A stretch of DNA of 64,000 bases from Halomonas sp. H10-9-1 (GCF_040147005.1 NZ_JAMSHO010000001.1:1364001-1428000); one strand, 5' to 3'. Shown: positions 25,630 through 35,021, counted from the first letter of the stretch. The notes: generated by a model from the sequence alone, not told the origin. Numbers and translations are program-made.

Positions 25630-26130
25630 ATGAAAGCCAAGACTCGCTCCCTCGACCGCATCGACCTCAAGATCCTGCGTTGCCTGCAGGAGAATGCCCG
25701 CATCTCCTACGTCGATCTCGCCTCCCAGGTGGGACTCTCCACCACGCCCTGCCTGGAGCGGGTCAAGCGCCTGGAGCGCGCCGGGGTGATCCGCGGCTAT
25801 CGCGCCGTGCTCGACCCCCGGGCGCTCAAGGCCAACTTGCTGGTGTTCGTCGAGATCAGCCTGGAGACGCAGTCGCCGGCGGTGTTCGACGAGTTCCGCC
25901 GCGCCGTGGCGCGCCTGCCCCAGATCCAGGAGTGCCACCTGGTCTCGGGGCAGTTCGACTACATCCTCAAGTGTCGTATTCCCGAGATGTCCGCCTATCG
26001 CCAGCTGCTCGGCGACGTGGTGCTGACCCTGCCGGGGGTCAAGGAGTCCAAGAGCTATGTGGTGATGGAGGAGGTCAAGGAGGAGTTCTCTCTGCACGTG
26101 CCCGACATCGAGGAGTTCGACGACAAGTGA
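25630..26130 (+). CDS. lrp: Leucine-responsive regulatory protein Lrp
   Basis: A 166-residue Lrp/AsnC-family regulator. The N-terminal helix-turn-helix is RISYVDLASQVGLSTTPCLE, and the RAM ligand-binding domain has IQECHLVSGQFDYILKCRIP. The similarity is to Lrp itself (same CLERVKRLER, VVMEEVKEE and length) rather than AsnC. The ATG at 25630 is preferred to a GTG 15 bases upstream because it gives the family length. It may be a global regulator of amino-acid metabolism, possibly including the polyamine genes nearby. It ends 8 bases before the moeB-like gene. Confidence 0.88.
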   Translation: MKAKTRSLDRIDLKILRCLQENARISYVDLASQVGLSTTPCLERVKRLERAGVIRGYRAVLDPRALKANLLVFVEISLETQSPAVFDEFRRAVARLPQIQECHLVSGQFDYILKCRIPEMSAYRQLLGDVVLTLPGVKESKSYVVMEEVKEEFSLHVPDIEEFDDK

Positions 26131-26138
26131 GCCACGCC

Positions 26139-26900
26139 ATGAACGACCGGGAACTGCTGCGCTACAGCCGCCAGATCATGCTGGAAGCCATCGATATCGA
26201 GGGCCAGGAGCGCCTGCTCGCGGGCCATGCCCTGGTCATCGGTGCCGGCGGGCTCGGCTCGCCGGTGGCGCTGTACCTCGCCGCCGCCGGGGTGGGTCGG
26301 CTGACCCTGGCCGATGCCGATGAGGTCGAACTCTCCAACCTGCAGCGCCAGATCGCCCATGGCGAGGCGGACCTGGGACGTCACAAGGCCGAGTCGGCCC
26401 GGGAGGCGGTACTGGCGCTCAACCCGGGCTGTCGCATCGAGGCGCTGACGGCGCACCTGGCGGGGGAGAGCATGGCCGCAGCGGTGGCCGCGGCCGATGT
26501 GGTGCTCGACTGCACCGACCGCTTCTCCAGCCGCTATGCGATCAACGCCGCCTGCCGCGCGGCCGGGGTGCCGCTGGTCTCCGGGGCGGCGATCCGCTTC
26601 TCCGGCCAGCTGGCGGTGTTCGATCCCCGCGACCCCGCGTGTCCCTGTTATGCCTGCCTCTATCCTCCGGATGGTCAGGGCGACGAGGCGCTCTCCTGTG
26701 CCGAAAGCGGGGTGGTGGCACCGCTGGTGGGGTTGATCGGCAGCTTCCAGGCACTGGAGGCGATCAAGCTGCTCAGCGGTGCGGGCACCCTCCATCGCGG
26801 GCTCTCCACCTTCGATGGCCTGAGCGGCGAGTGGCGCCGCTTCGAGGTGCCCCGCGATCCGGCGTGTGCCACCTGCGGCGGTGGCGTGCCCGCGTTGTGA
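26139..26900 (+). CDS. moeB: MoeB/ThiF-family adenylyltransferase
   Basis: A 253-residue E1-like enzyme that adenylates the C-terminal glycine of MoaD (or ThiS) for sulfur transfer. The ATP motif is VIGAGGLGSPVALYLAAAGVG. DCTDRFSSRYAINAAC holds the catalytic Asp. Two zinc CxxC pairs are visible (CYACLYP and CATCG). The hemA-prfA-prmC-moeB order of related genomes supports MoeB over ThiF, but both act on similar proteins. Confidence 0.85.
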   Translation: MNDRELLRYSRQIMLEAIDIEGQERLLAGHALVIGAGGLGSPVALYLAAAGVGRLTLADADEVELSNLQRQIAHGEADLGRHKAESAREAVLALNPGCRIEALTAHLAGESMAAAVAAADVVLDCTDRFSSRYAINAACRAAGVPLVSGAAIRFSGQLAVFDPRDPACPCYACLYPPDGQGDEALSCAESGVVAPLVGLIGSFQALEAIKLLSGAGTLHRGLSTFDGLSGEWRRFEVPRDPACATCGGGVPAL

Positions 26901-27046
26901 TCGTGATTTCTTGACGCTTTCGGCGCCGCGTCGAGCGACGGTTCGCCCGGGATGTTTGGTCTGTCGTGCCTGGCAATCCAGGCGATATCCTGGACCAGGG
27001 CGGGTAGGGGAGGGAGTCGAATTGGTGGTGTATTGTTATTAAATAC

Positions 27047-27074
27047 TTGACACTCGAGTGCCGCCTGGTGTCAA
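27047..27074 (+). promoter_or_regulatory. Inverted repeat upstream of the polyamine operon
   Basis: A 7-bp inverted repeat, TTGACAC / GTGTCAA (27047-27053 and 27068-27074), lies in an AT-rich part of the 265-base gap before the first oxidoreductase gene. The left arm is also a perfect -35 hexamer, so a protein bound here would block RNA polymerase. The binding regulator (PuuR-like, Lrp or other) is not known. Confidence 0.4.
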
Positions 27075-27165
27075 ACTGACTCCCGGGAGCATCCTGTCAT
27101 CCTGGCAGTCATCACAACAACGACACTGGCCACCGGCGCCGAGCGCCCACTCCCGGGGAGCCTGC

Positions 27166-28452
27166 ATGATCGACCACGCCGCACCTCCGAACTCCTGGTA
27201 TCGCGATTCCATTGCCGTCGAGATCGGCGCCTGCCCGCCCCTCGAGGGTGAGGTGCGCGCCGACATCTGCGTGGTGGGTGGCGGCATCACCGGTTGTTCG
27301 GCGGCGCTCGAGCTGGCCGAGCGCGGCTACACGGTGGTGCTGCTGGAGGCCGGCGAGATCGGCTACGGGGCGTCGGGGCGCAGCGGCGGCCAGATCCTGC
27401 CGGGGCTGGGCACCGACATGGCCACCGTGGAGAAGGCGCTGGGGCGCGAGGCCGCCCGCGACATCTGGGCGCTGAGCCGCGAGGCGGTGCGTCTCACCGC
27501 CGAGCGTGTTGAGCGCCACGCTATCCCCTGCGACCTGCAGTGGGGCTACCTGCATGCCGCGGTCAAGCCGCGCCATGTGCGCGAGCTGGCCGAGCATCGC
27601 GAGCACATGGCCCGCGACTACGGCTATCACGACCTCGAGATGCTCGAGGGCGAGGCGTTGCGCGAACGGGTGGTCACCGACGCCTATCCGGCCGCCCTGC
27701 ACGAGCGCTCGGCTGGGCACCTCCACCCGCTCAATTACACCCTGGGGCTGGCCCGCGCCGCCCGCGAGGCTGGGGTGATCATCCATGAGCAGAGCGCCGC
27801 CGTGGCGATCGAGCGCGGCCAGCCGGCCAGCGTGCGCACCGCTGCCGGCCGGGTCACCGCCGACTTCGTGGTGCTGGGCACCAACGCCTACCAGACGGGG
27901 CTGGTCGCGGAGCTCTCGGGGCGGGTGATGAGGGCGGCCAACTACATGATCGCCACCGCCCCCCTGACAGAGGCTCAGGCAGCCCGGGTGCTGCCCCGCA
28001 ACGACGCCCTGTCGGATGCCAACTTCGTGCTCGACTACTACCGTCTCTCCGGCGATCGGCGCCTGATCTACGGCGGCGAGGTGAGCTACGACGGCCGCGA
28101 GCCCCCGGGACTTCAGGCGCGCATGGATGCCAAGATCGCCCGGCTCTTCCCGCTGCTCGAGGGCATCCCCATCGAGTACCGCTGGGGGGGCGATGTGGCC
28201 ATCACTCTCAACCGTGCGCCGGACTTCGGCCGCCTGGGTGGCAATATCTACTATGCCCAGGGCTACTCCGGCCATGGCATGGCCCTGGCGGGCATGGCCG
28301 GGCGACTGATGGCCGAGGCCATCGGTGGCCAGGCCGAGCGCTTCGATGCCTTCGCCGCCATGCCCCACCGACGCTTTCCCGGCGGGGCCCTGCTGCGCAC
28401 CCCGCTGCTGGTACTGGCGACCCATTTCTACAAGTTGCGCGACCGGCTGTGA
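27166..28452 (+). CDS. puuB: FAD-dependent oxidoreductase, PuuB-like (copy 1)
   Basis: A 428-residue DAO-family flavoprotein resembling gamma-glutamylputrescine oxidase. The FAD motif is ICVVGGGITGCSAALELAER (about residues 32-51), followed by EIGYGASGRSGGQILPG. The C-terminal IYYAQGYSGHGMALAGMAGR contacts the flavin. The ATG at 27166 follows GGGGAG and gives the family length; the longer open frame covers the promoter region. The stop overlaps the GTG of the next frame. Substrate is inferred from the neighbouring transporter and GS-like genes. Confidence 0.85.
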   Translation: MIDHAAPPNSWYRDSIAVEIGACPPLEGEVRADICVVGGGITGCSAALELAERGYTVVLLEAGEIGYGASGRSGGQILPGLGTDMATVEKALGREAARDIWALSREAVRLTAERVERHAIPCDLQWGYLHAAVKPRHVRELAEHREHMARDYGYHDLEMLEGEALRERVVTDAYPAALHERSAGHLHPLNYTLGLARAAREAGVIIHEQSAAVAIERGQPASVRTAAGRVTADFVVLGTNAYQTGLVAELSGRVMRAANYMIATAPLTEAQAARVLPRNDALSDANFVLDYYRLSGDRRLIYGGEVSYDGREPPGLQARMDAKIARLFPLLEGIPIEYRWGGDVAITLNRAPDFGRLGGNIYYAQGYSGHGMALAGMAGRLMAEAIGGQAERFDAFAAMPHRRFPGGALLRTPLLVLATHFYKLRDRL

Positions 28453-28493
28453 CGGGACAGCTGACCGCGAACATCACCACCGAGGGCAAGCCC

Positions 28494-29603
28494 ATGACCG
28501 ACACCCTGACCCCGGATGCCGCTGAGGCCTCGCACGCGGAGCGCACCGAGTCGACCCGCGCGGCCTCCTCCATCGAGATGCAGGGTCTGCACAAGCGCTT
28601 CGGCCGCGACACCGTGGCCCTGGACGGCGTCGACCTGGTCATCGAGGCCGGCGAGTTCTTTACCCTGCTGGGCCCCTCGGGCTGCGGCAAGACCACCCTG
28701 CTGCGCATCCTCGCCGGGCTGGAGGAGGCCGATGACGGGCGCCTGGCCATCGGCGGACGCGACGTCACCGAGGTGCCGCCCCACCGGCGTAGCGTCAACA
28801 CCGTCTTCCAGTCCTATGCACTCTTCCCGCACCTGTCGGTGCGTGAGAACCTCGCCTTCGGCCTCAAGATGCGCGGCATGCCCCCCGAGGAGCGCGCGGC
28901 CCGGGTGGCCAGGATCGCCGAGTTCATCAAGCTGGGCGACCTGGTGGAGCGTCGCGTCGACCAGCTCTCCGGGGGGCAGCGCCAGCGCATCGCCCTGGCT
29001 CGGGCGCTGGTCAACGAACCCGACGTGCTGCTGCTCGACGAGCCGCTCTCGGCGCTGGACGCCGGCCTGCGCAGCCAGCTGCAGGTGGAGCTGCTGCGGG
29101 TCCAGAAGCGCCTGGGGATGACCTTCGTCTTCGTCACCCACGACCAGGACGAGGCCATGGTGATGTCCGATCGCATCGCCGTGCTCAACGGCGGGGTGAT
29201 CCAGCAGGTCGGCCCGCCCCGGGAGGTCTACGAGCATCCGGCCAACGCCTTCGTGGCGCGCTTCATGGGCCACGCCAACCTCTATCCGATCCGCGCCCGG
29301 GATGGCGACCGGCTGACCACGCCGCTGGGCGTGCTCACCGCCGAGGCGGCCGGGGAGGGCGGCCTGCTGCTGATCCGCCCCGAGACCCTCGACCTGCTGC
29401 CCGGCGAGCAGGCCGGCGAGAACCAGTTGCCGGCCACCGTCACCGAGCGGCTCTATCGTGGCAGCCACGCCGAGTATCGCCTGGAGGTGGGTGAGAGCAC
29501 CCTGCAGGCCACGCTGAGCAATCGCGGCCGGCGCCTGCCCGAGGTGGGCGATCGGGTCACCGTCAAGGTGGCGCCGGAAGACCTGGTCACCCTGAGCGAA
29601 TGA
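28494..29603 (+). CDS. potA: Polyamine ABC transporter ATPase (PotA/PotG)
   Basis: A 369-residue ATPase of a spermidine/putrescine importer. Walker A is LGPSGCGKTT (59-68), the signature is QLSGGQRQRIALARAL, and Walker B is VLLLDEPLSALD. A C-terminal TOBE domain begins around residue 280. The ATG at 28494 has GAGGG 7 bases upstream and is preferred to a GTG at 28449 that overlaps the puuB stop. It is followed by two permeases and a binding protein, a complete importer. Confidence 0.93.
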   Translation: MTDTLTPDAAEASHAERTESTRAASSIEMQGLHKRFGRDTVALDGVDLVIEAGEFFTLLGPSGCGKTTLLRILAGLEEADDGRLAIGGRDVTEVPPHRRSVNTVFQSYALFPHLSVRENLAFGLKMRGMPPEERAARVARIAEFIKLGDLVERRVDQLSGGQRQRIALARALVNEPDVLLLDEPLSALDAGLRSQLQVELLRVQKRLGMTFVFVTHDQDEAMVMSDRIAVLNGGVIQQVGPPREVYEHPANAFVARFMGHANLYPIRARDGDRLTTPLGVLTAEAAGEGGLLLIRPETLDLLPGEQAGENQLPATVTERLYRGSHAEYRLEVGESTLQATLSNRGRRLPEVGDRVTVKVAPEDLVTLSE

Positions 29604-29613
29604 GGAGTCTCCC

Positions 29614-30537
29614 ATGTCCTACGCCGGCGTGACCCCGACGGCCCGCAGCCGGGCCATGGTCCAAGAGAGTCGCCACCTGCTGTTCACCGTGGCACCGGGA
29701 GCGGCCTGGATCGTTATCTTCCTGGTGCTGCCCAGTGCCTACCTGATGGGCGTGGCCTTCATGACCAACGGCCCCTACGGCCTGCCGGAGATGCCGCTGT
29801 CGCTTGCGTCCTTCGAGCGCCTGGCGGGCTTCGGCTTCCTGGGCTGGAGCCCGGGCAATCTCTATACCCTGCTGCGCTCTCTCTGGCAGACCCTGGTCTC
29901 CACCGGCCTGGTGGTGCTGGTGGCCTACCCCATCGCCTACTACATCAGCACCTGCCGCGAGAAGTGGCGGCCGATCATGCTGCTGCTGGTCGTGGTGCCG
30001 AGCTGGACCAACCAGGTGATTCGCACCTTCGGCTGGATGAACCTGCTGGCGCCGGGGACCCCGCTCTCCGGCCTGGCCGAGGGGTTGGGCCTGATACCGC
30101 CCAACATGGGGCTCTACCCCTCCAACTTCGCGGTCACCCTGGGGCTGGTCTACAACTTCCTGCCCTTCATGGTGCTGCCGCTCTACGCCGCCTTCGAGAA
30201 GCTCGATACCGCCCAGGTGGAGGCCGCCCAGGACCTCTACGCCTCGCCGGTGCGCGCCTTCTGGCATGCGGTGTTCCCCCAGACGCTGCCGGGCCTCCTG
30301 GCCGGCATCGTGCTGGTGGCGATCCCCGCCTTCGGCATGTATGTGATCCCGGAGCTGCTCGGCGGTGGCAAGGGCATGATGCTGGGCAATCTGGTGGCCA
30401 ACCAGTTCTCCGGCGGGGCCAACTGGCCGCTGGGGGCGGCCGGCGCCATCCTGATGCTGATCGCCACCTTCGTGGGGCTCTTCGCCATGCGTCGCATCGG
30501 CAAGCGCCTGGGTGGCGGCGAGGAGGTGGTGATATGA
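29614..30537 (+). CDS. potB: Polyamine ABC transporter permease (PotB/PotH)
   Basis: A 307-residue inner-membrane permease with six predicted helices. These include AAWIVIFLVLPSAYLMGVAF near the N-terminus and LLVVVPSWTNQVIRTFGW in the middle. The EAA loop AAQDLYASPVRAFWHAVFPQ binds the ATPase. It starts 10 bases after potA behind GAGGAG and overlaps potC by 4 bases. Assignment to the PotB/PotH subfamily is clear; the exact polyamine is not. Confidence 0.93.
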   Translation: MSYAGVTPTARSRAMVQESRHLLFTVAPGAAWIVIFLVLPSAYLMGVAFMTNGPYGLPEMPLSLASFERLAGFGFLGWSPGNLYTLLRSLWQTLVSTGLVVLVAYPIAYYISTCREKWRPIMLLLVVVPSWTNQVIRTFGWMNLLAPGTPLSGLAEGLGLIPPNMGLYPSNFAVTLGLVYNFLPFMVLPLYAAFEKLDTAQVEAAQDLYASPVRAFWHAVFPQTLPGLLAGIVLVAIPAFGMYVIPELLGGGKGMMLGNLVANQFSGGANWPLGAAGAILMLIATFVGLFAMRRIGKRLGGGEEVVI

Positions 30538-31331
30538 GAAAGCGTACGCTCAAGCGCGGCCTGACCGGCTTCTGGTGGTTCACCCTGGCCTTCCTCTATC
30601 TGCCGCTGGCGGTGGTGATGCTGTTCTCCTTCAACGCCTCCAACAGTGCCGCGCGCTTCACGGGATTTTCCTGGCGCTGGTACGAGCGGCTGTTGGGCAA
30701 CGAGGAGATCCTCTCGGCCTTCGCCAACAGCATGGTGCTGGCCATCGTCTCCTCGCTGATCGCACTGGTGGTCGGCTGCCTGATCGGCTACGGCATGTAT
30801 CGGCATCGTCACCGCAAGCTGGGTTGGCTGATCGTGCTGATCTACCTGCCCATCGTGTTGCCGGACATCGTCTTCGGCATCTCGGAGATGGCCTTCTTCG
30901 TGCAGATTCACCGCCTGACCGGGCTCTTCCAGCCGGGGCTCGGCACCATGATCATCGCCCATGTCACCTTCCAGATCCCGTTCGTGGCGCTGATCGTCTA
31001 CTCGCGCTTCGTGGGGCTCGACCCGACGCTGTTCGAGGCGGCCAAGGACCTCTATGCGACCCCGGCCAAGCGGGTGGTTCACTTCATGTTGCCGACCATC
31101 AAGCCGGCCCTGATCTCGGCCTTCTTCCTCTCCTTCACGCTGTCGGTGGATGACTTCGTCATCAGCTTCTTCACCGCCGGGCCGGAGAGTGCGACCCTGC
31201 CGATCTACATCTGGGGGGCGATCAAGAAGGGGGTCTCGCCGGAGATCAACGCCATCGCCACGCTGATGATCGGCGCGGTGGCCATCGCCGCCATCATCAG
31301 CCTGATATTCAGTCGTCGCCGGCAGGCTTGA
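30534..31331 (+). CDS. potC: Polyamine ABC transporter permease (PotC/PotI)
   Basis: A 265-residue partner permease. The N-terminal helix is FWWFTLAFLYLPLAVVMLF. Family blocks are YLPIVLPDIVFGISEMAFF and the EAA loop EAAKDLYATPAKRVVHFMLP, then LSFTLSVDDFVISFF. The ATG at 30534 overlaps the potB stop (ATGA). The long open frame upstream is a shadow of potB. Length fits PotC (264). Confidence 0.93.
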   Translation: MRKRTLKRGLTGFWWFTLAFLYLPLAVVMLFSFNASNSAARFTGFSWRWYERLLGNEEILSAFANSMVLAIVSSLIALVVGCLIGYGMYRHRHRKLGWLIVLIYLPIVLPDIVFGISEMAFFVQIHRLTGLFQPGLGTMIIAHVTFQIPFVALIVYSRFVGLDPTLFEAAKDLYATPAKRVVHFMLPTIKPALISAFFLSFTLSVDDFVISFFTAGPESATLPIYIWGAIKKGVSPEINAIATLMIGAVAIAAIISLIFSRRRQA

Positions 31332-31370
31332 GCCGGCATTCCATCCCGCGGGGAAATCAGGAGAGTCATC

Positions 31371-32435
31371 ATGACAATCAACAAGACCGCCTTCGCCCTG
31401 TCCGTCGGTGCCGCGCTGCTGGCCGGCAGCGTCCAGGCCCAGGAGAACAAGCTCTACCTGTTCAACTGGACCGAATACATGGACCCCGAGATCATCGCGG
31501 CCTTCGAGGCGAAACACGATGTCGAGGTGGTGCAGAACTACTTCAACTCGCTGCCGGAGATGCTCTCCAAGCTCCAGGCGGGGGGTGTCTCGCAGTACGA
31601 CATCATCGTGCCTTCCAACTATTATGTGCCGCGGCTGATCGAGACCGGCCTGGTACAGCCGCTGGACAAGTCGAAGATCCCCAACTTCGACAACCTCATG
31701 GCGCAGTTCAAGGATCCCTCCTTCGACCCGGGTGGCGAGTACACCGCCGCCTACCAGTGGGGTACCACCGGGGTGGTCTACAACAGCGAGACCTTCCCGG
31801 ATGCGCCCAAGAGCTGGTCGCTGCTCTTCGACCCCGAGGTCAATCCCGACCACCCCTTCGCGCTGATGGGCGATGGCCAGGTCAGCCTGGGCGGTGCCTG
31901 TGCCTATCTGGGGCATGGCTACGACTGCACCGACCCCGAGGGCTGGAAGGCAGCCGCGCGGCTGCTGATCGAGACCAAGAATCGCGAGACCTTCAGCGGC
32001 TTCAGCGACGGCACGCCACAGCTGCAGCAACTGGCCCGGGGGGTGACCCATGTCGGACTCAGCTACAACGGTGACTATCTCTACTTCAAGGAGGAGGATC
32101 CCGAGACCTTTGCGTCGCTGGATTTCATGATCCCCGACGAGGGCGCCGAGATGTGGGTCGACTCGATGATGATCACCGCCGAGGCCCCCAATCCCGATCT
32201 GGCACACCAGTTCATCGACTTCATTCTCGATGCCGAGGTTGGCGCCCAGCTCTCCAACTTCAACTACTACGCCAGCCCCAACGCCGCGGCGGAGCCCTAC
32301 CTGGATGAAGTGCTGACCCAGCCCCCGGTGCAGCCCAGCGAGGCGGATATGGAGCGCTTGCGCTTCACTCCGAGCCTTGAGGGCGAGTCGCTGCAGGTGT
32401 TCCAGCAACTATGGTCGGAAGTGCAGTCGCGCTGA
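31371..32435 (+). CDS. potF: Periplasmic polyamine-binding protein (PotD/PotF), copy 1
   Basis: A 354-residue solute-binding protein. The signal peptide ends around AGSVQAQE (about residue 23). The mature protein begins NKLYLFNWTEYMDPEIIAAF, the standard PotD/PotF/SpuD start, and contains SQYDIIVPSNYYVPRLIE and YQWGTTGVVYNSETFP. It follows the permeases by 39 bases. A paralogue lies at 33921. Which polyamine each binds cannot be read off by eye. Confidence 0.92.
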   Translation: MTINKTAFALSVGAALLAGSVQAQENKLYLFNWTEYMDPEIIAAFEAKHDVEVVQNYFNSLPEMLSKLQAGGVSQYDIIVPSNYYVPRLIETGLVQPLDKSKIPNFDNLMAQFKDPSFDPGGEYTAAYQWGTTGVVYNSETFPDAPKSWSLLFDPEVNPDHPFALMGDGQVSLGGACAYLGHGYDCTDPEGWKAAARLLIETKNRETFSGFSDGTPQLQQLARGVTHVGLSYNGDYLYFKEEDPETFASLDFMIPDEGAEMWVDSMMITAEAPNPDLAHQFIDFILDAEVGAQLSNFNYYASPNAAAEPYLDEVLTQPPVQPSEADMERLRFTPSLEGESLQVFQQLWSEVQSR

Positions 32436-32440
32436 GTGGA

Positions 32441-32467
32441 CGGCCCCGGAGAGCGGGGCCGCCTTTC
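32441..32467 (+). terminator. Terminator-like hairpin after the first binding protein
   Basis: A CGGCCCC / GGGGCCG stem (32441-32447 and 32455-32461) is followed by CCTTTCC, 5 bases after the stop of the binding-protein gene. Weak T-tract; probably attenuates transcription into the GS-like gene and stabilises the binding-protein message. Confidence 0.45.
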
Positions 32468-32487
32468 CATGAGCAAGGACATTCCCC

Positions 32488-33855
32488 ATGAGTAACCGAC
32501 AGGAACAGCCGCTTCTCAACGACTGGTTCCAGAAACATGGCATCACCGAGGTCGAGTGCCTGGTCAGCGACCTGACCGGCATCCTCAAGGGCAAGATCAT
32601 GCCCGCCGGCAAGTACCTCAACGGCGGTCGCCCACGCCTGCCCGACTCGATCTTTATCCAGACCGTTACCGGCGGTTATCCCGACGACGAGGATATCCGC
32701 TTCTGGAACCAGACCGAGCGGGACATGGAGCTGGTGCCCGACCCCGGTGCCATCTACCTGGTGCCCTGGGCCGAGGATCCCACCGCCCAGATCATCCACG
32801 ACTGCTTCTACCTGACCGGCGAGCCGGTGGATCTGGCGCCGCGCCATGTACTCAAGCGAGTACTGGGGCTCTACGCCGAGCGCGGCTGGAAACCGGTGAT
32901 CGCGCCGGAGGTGGAGTTCTACCTGGTCAAGACCAACACCGACTCCGACTACCCGCTGGAGCCACCCATCGGGCGCACCGGGCGCCAGGAGAGCAGTCGC
33001 CAGTCGTTTTCCATCGATGCGGTCAACGAGTTCGACCCGCTGTTCGAGGAGATGTATGACTACTGCGACGCCATGAACCTCGATCTGGACACCCTGATCC
33101 ACGAGGAGGGAGCGGGTCAGATGGAGGTCAACTTCCAGCATGGTGACCCGCTGGCCCTGGCCGACCAGGTGGTGATGTTCAAGCGCACCCTGCGTGAAAC
33201 CGCGCTGCGCCATGGCATGTATGCCACCTTCATGGCCAAGCCGATGGCGAATGAGCCCGGTAGCTCCATGCATATCCATCAGAGCCTGCTGGATAGCGAG
33301 TGCGGCCACAATCTCTTCGCCGGCGACGACGGCCAGTCCAGCGAGCTGTTCCATCACTTCATCGGTGGCCTGCAGCAGTACCTGCCGGCCGCGATGCCGC
33401 TGCTGGCGCCCAACGTCAACTCCTATCGTCGCCTGATGCGCACCGAAAGCAGCGGCTCGGCGCCGATCAACGTGGAGTGGGGCATGGATAACCGCACCGT
33501 GGGGTTGCGGGTGCCGGTATCGACGCCCGAGTCGACCCGCGTAGAGAACCGGCTGGCCGGTGCCGATGCCAACCCGTATCTGGTGATGGCGGCCTCGCTG
33601 GCCTGTGGCTATCTGGGCATGACCCACCGGCTCGAGCCGCGCCCGCCGATGACCGGCTCAGCCTGGTCCGGCGGTCACAGGCTGCCCGACGATATCGGTC
33701 CGGCCCTGGATCTGCTGCGCGACTGCCAGCCGCTGGCCGATATCCTCGGCGAACGCTTCACCCACAGCTACCTGGCGGTGAAGCGCGCCGAGCATCGTGC
33801 CTACTTCCAGGTGATCAGCTCCTGGGAGCGGGAGCATCTGCTGCTTCGGGTCTAG
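32488..33855 (+). CDS. puuA: Gamma-glutamylputrescine synthetase-type GS (copy 1)
   Basis: A 455-residue glutamine-synthetase-fold enzyme of the PuuA/SpuI group, which ligates glutamate to putrescine or similar amines with ATP. It has the metal-site segment VIAPEVEFYLVKT, GAGQMEVNFQHGDPL and the nucleotide/ammonia-site SSMHIHQSL. RVENRLAGADANPYLVMAA, typical of the family, lies near the C-terminus. It lacks the long C-terminal adenylylation region of GlnA. It sits between two binding-protein genes. Confidence 0.88.
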   Translation: MSNRQEQPLLNDWFQKHGITEVECLVSDLTGILKGKIMPAGKYLNGGRPRLPDSIFIQTVTGGYPDDEDIRFWNQTERDMELVPDPGAIYLVPWAEDPTAQIIHDCFYLTGEPVDLAPRHVLKRVLGLYAERGWKPVIAPEVEFYLVKTNTDSDYPLEPPIGRTGRQESSRQSFSIDAVNEFDPLFEEMYDYCDAMNLDLDTLIHEEGAGQMEVNFQHGDPLALADQVVMFKRTLRETALRHGMYATFMAKPMANEPGSSMHIHQSLLDSECGHNLFAGDDGQSSELFHHFIGGLQQYLPAAMPLLAPNVNSYRRLMRTESSGSAPINVEWGMDNRTVGLRVPVSTPESTRVENRLAGADANPYLVMAASLACGYLGMTHRLEPRPPMTGSAWSGGHRLPDDIGPALDLLRDCQPLADILGERFTHSYLAVKRAEHRAYFQVISSWEREHLLLRV

Positions 33856-33867
33856 GCTGGTAGCGGG

Positions 33868-33886
33868 GCCCTCGCCACGCGAGGGC
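33868..33886 (+). promoter_or_regulatory. Stem-loop between puuA and second binding protein
   Basis: A perfect 8-bp stem, GCCCTCGC / GCGAGGGC, with a 3-base loop lies 13 bases after the puuA stop and 34 before the next ATG. No T-run; likely an mRNA-processing or stability hairpin. Confidence 0.45.
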
Positions 33887-33920
33887 GCCATCCAACAGGA
33901 ACGCGACAAGGAGAGTGACG

Positions 33921-35000
33921 ATGCCGATGACACCGAGACGCTGGGCGCCGCTGGCCGGCGTGAGCCTGCTCACGCTGAGCGTGGCGGCGGCCGCCGACGA
34001 CGGCAAGCTGCGGCTGTTCAACTGGTCCGACTACATGGACCCGGCGATCATCGCCGACTTCGAGGCCGAGAGCGGCCTGGAGGTGGTGCAGAACTACTAC
34101 AACTCCAACGCCGAGCTGTTCTCCAAGCTCACCGCCGGCGGCGATGCCCAGTACGACCTGATCGTGCCCTCGGACTACTTCGTGCCGCGCCTGATCGACG
34201 CTGGCCTGGTGCAGCCGCTGGCCGAGGAGGGCGAGGGACTCGCGGGGCATGACAACATCCTCGCCGAGTTCCGGGCGCCGAGCTACGACCCGGAGGGCGA
34301 CTACACCGTGCCCTACCTGTGGGGCGCCACCGGCATCGTCTACAACACCGAGACCTGGCCCGAGCCGGCACCCAGCTGGGGGCTTCTGTATGACCCCGAG
34401 GTCAACGGCGACTACCCCTTCGCGCTGCTCAAGGGCGATGCCCAGTTCACCTTCGGCACCGCCTGCGCCTTCCAGGGCGCCGGCTTCGACTGCGTGGGGC
34501 AGGCGCCCTGGGTGGAGGCGGCGCGGCTGGTGATCGAGACCCGCGGGCGCGACAACTTCGTCGGCTTCGTGGATGCCACGGCGGCCATCGAGCAGGTGGC
34601 CAGCGGCGTGATCCATGCCGGCATCGCCTACAACGGCGACCTCGCCGGCAAGCGCGCCGAGGACCCCGAGACCTACGGCAAGCTGGGCTTCTTCATCCCC
34701 GAGGAGGGGGCCCAGCGCTGGGTCGATGTCATGGCGATCCCCGCCCGGGCGCCCAATCCCGAGGCCGCCCGCGCCTTCATCGAGTACCTGCTGCGCCCCG
34801 AGGTGGCCGCCCGCCTGGCCAACTACAACTACTACACCACGCCCAACGAGGCCGCCCTGGAGCGGGTCGATGACGCCCTGCGCGAACCGCCGGTGATGCC
34901 CGACGCCGCCGCCCGAGAGCGGCTGCACTTCACCCCCTCGGTGAGCGGCGAGCAGCTGGAACTGCTGCAGGAGCTGTGGAACGAGGCGCGCAGCCGCTGA
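33921..35000 (+). CDS. potF: Periplasmic polyamine-binding protein (PotD/PotF), copy 2
   Basis: A 359-residue paralogue of the protein at 31371. The signal peptide ends near SVAAAADD, and the mature start is GKLRLFNWSDYMDPAIIADF. The segments AQYDLIVPSDYFVPRLIDAG and YLWGATGIVYNTETWP match family positions. The ATG at 33921 with AAGGAG 7 bases upstream is preferred over GTG at 33915. No transporter genes follow, so it probably shares the PotABC above, as SpuD and SpuE do in Pseudomonas. Confidence 0.9.
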   Translation: MPMTPRRWAPLAGVSLLTLSVAAAADDGKLRLFNWSDYMDPAIIADFEAESGLEVVQNYYNSNAELFSKLTAGGDAQYDLIVPSDYFVPRLIDAGLVQPLAEEGEGLAGHDNILAEFRAPSYDPEGDYTVPYLWGATGIVYNTETWPEPAPSWGLLYDPEVNGDYPFALLKGDAQFTFGTACAFQGAGFDCVGQAPWVEAARLVIETRGRDNFVGFVDATAAIEQVASGVIHAGIAYNGDLAGKRAEDPETYGKLGFFIPEEGAQRWVDVMAIPARAPNPEAARAFIEYLLRPEVAARLANYNYYTTPNEAALERVDDALREPPVMPDAAARERLHFTPSVSGEQLELLQELWNEARSR

Positions 35001-35021
35001 GACCGCCCACGCGTGCCATCA

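Noticed and set aside
30237-32408. A 723-residue minus-strand frame over potBC and the binding protein
   Set aside because: Antisense shadow; the plus-strand transporter genes explain the region fully.
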